5,647 nucleotides of DNA, taken from contig CALFMR010000462.1 in the NCBI GenBank assembly GCA_937880585.1, positions 1-5,647 on the forward strand. Direction: 5' to 3'. The stretch is from an uncultured Acidobacteriota bacterium. Lineage in GTDB: Bacteria; Acidobacteriota; Vicinamibacteria; Vicinamibacterales; SCN-69-37. Below, one piece after another: positions 5,344 to 5,647 of this stretch. The notes under the pieces were generated by a model, which was not told the origin of the DNA, ran no database searches, and saw only the letters and a list, made by a program, of their open reading frames with translations. Position numbers and translations under genes: made by a program. Within the stretch, counting starts at the first letter, position 1, and the number at the start of each line of letters is the position of its first letter.

Positions 5344-5493
5344 TTACTTGCTCTCCTTGTGCGCCGTGTGCTTCCGGCAGTAGCGGCAGAACTTGTTCAG
5401 TTCGAGCCGCTCGGAGCTCTTCCGGCGGTTCTTCGTCGTGCTGTAGTTGCGGCGTTTGCACTCGCCGCACGCCAGCGTGATGATCTCGCGCAT
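5344..5493 (-). CDS. rpmG: 50S ribosomal protein L33, zinc-binding (C+) type
   Basis: L33 is a small large-subunit protein near the E site. The gene encodes 49 residues, beginning MREIITLACGECKRRNY and ending RKHTAHKESK. The two CxxC pairs, C9-GE-C12 and C36-RY-C39, are the zinc-binding set of the C+ form; the middle TTKNRRKSSERLELNKFC is typical of the family. The ATG at 5493 has GAGG 8 nt upstream. It follows tuf after 18 nt and precedes the tRNA-Trp by 84 nt, matching the common tuf-rpmG-trnW-secE order. Confidence 0.97.
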   Translation of the reverse strand: MREIITLACGECKRRNYSTTKNRRKSSERLELNKFCRYCRKHTAHKESK

Positions 5494-5511
5494 CGTCAGA
5501 ACCTCGTCCGG

Positions 5512-5647
5512 CTACTCGATGATCTCGGTGATCGTGCCGGCGCCGACCGTTCGTCCGCCCTCGCGGATGGCGAACCGCGCGCCCTTCTCGAGCGCGACCG
5601 GCGTCAGAAGCTCGCCCGTGATCGTCGTGTTGTCGCCGGGCATCACC
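5512..5647 (-). CDS. tuf: Elongation factor Tu, C-terminal 44 residues (runs off right edge)
   Basis: EF-Tu delivers aminoacyl-tRNA to the ribosome as a GTP complex. Only the end of the gene is present. It reads VMPGDNTTITGELLTPVALE and then GARFAIREGGRTVGAGTITEIIE before a TAG stop. The FAIREGGRTVGAG stretch of domain 3 is diagnostic and ends close to the usual C-terminus. The gene body and promoter lie beyond the right edge. Genomes often carry a second tuf copy in the str operon; this copy is the one next to rpmG and secE. Confidence 0.97.
   Translation of the reverse strand, partial: VMPGDNTTITGELLTPVALEKGARFAIREGGRTVGAGTITEIIE

Overview
The window is one contiguous block of translation and transcription genes, all on the minus strand, from a GC-rich bacterium. 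Read in the direction of transcription (right to left) the order is tuf (3' end only) - rpmG - tRNA-Trp(CCA) - secE - nusG - rplK - rplA - rplJ - rplL - rpoB (5' part only). This is the widely conserved secE-nusG-L11/L1-L10/L12-rpoB cluster joined to the tuf-rpmG-tRNA-Trp block. No plus-strand gene, mobile element, CRISPR array or phage feature is supported; the long plus-strand open frames are antisense shadows of GC-rich coding sequence.

Organism: strong G/C preference at third codon positions, an RpoB N-terminus carrying a cysteine-rich (zinc-ribbon-like) insert, and intergenic repeats built on GAAGCCAGAAG / CTTCTGGCTTC together suggest an Acidobacteriota member, possibly of the Vicinamibacteria (subdivision 6). 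This rests on my memory of related RpoB proteins and intergenic repeats, not on a search.

Layout: 5512-5647 tuf end; 5344-5493 rpmG; 5260-5343 a gap with a GAAGCCAGAAG inverted repeat; 5184-5259 tRNA-Trp; 4904-5161 secE; 4339-4902 nusG (1 nt after secE); 3898-4323 rplK (15 nt after nusG); 3701-3897 a 197-nt gap with repeats and two small hairpins; 2996-3700 rplA; 2446-2979 rplJ (16 nt after rplA); 2346-2445 a gap with a strong compound hairpin; 1959-2345 rplL; 1812-1958 a gap with a perfect 12-bp hairpin; 1-1811 rpoB, running off the left edge inside the rifampicin-binding region.

How it works together: EF-Tu, L33, L11, L1, L10 and L12 serve the ribosome (L11, L10 and L12 form the GTPase-associated stalk region where EF-Tu acts). 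SecE is the small essential subunit of the SecYEG translocon. NusG links RNA polymerase to the ribosome, and RpoB is the beta subunit of RNA polymerase. The gene content is ordinary. The less ordinary parts are the RpoB cysteine-rich insert, strong hairpins without U tracts on both sides of rplL, the near absence of leader space for the classical L1 and L10 autoregulatory sites, and a repeat family seeded into two gaps of an essential operon.
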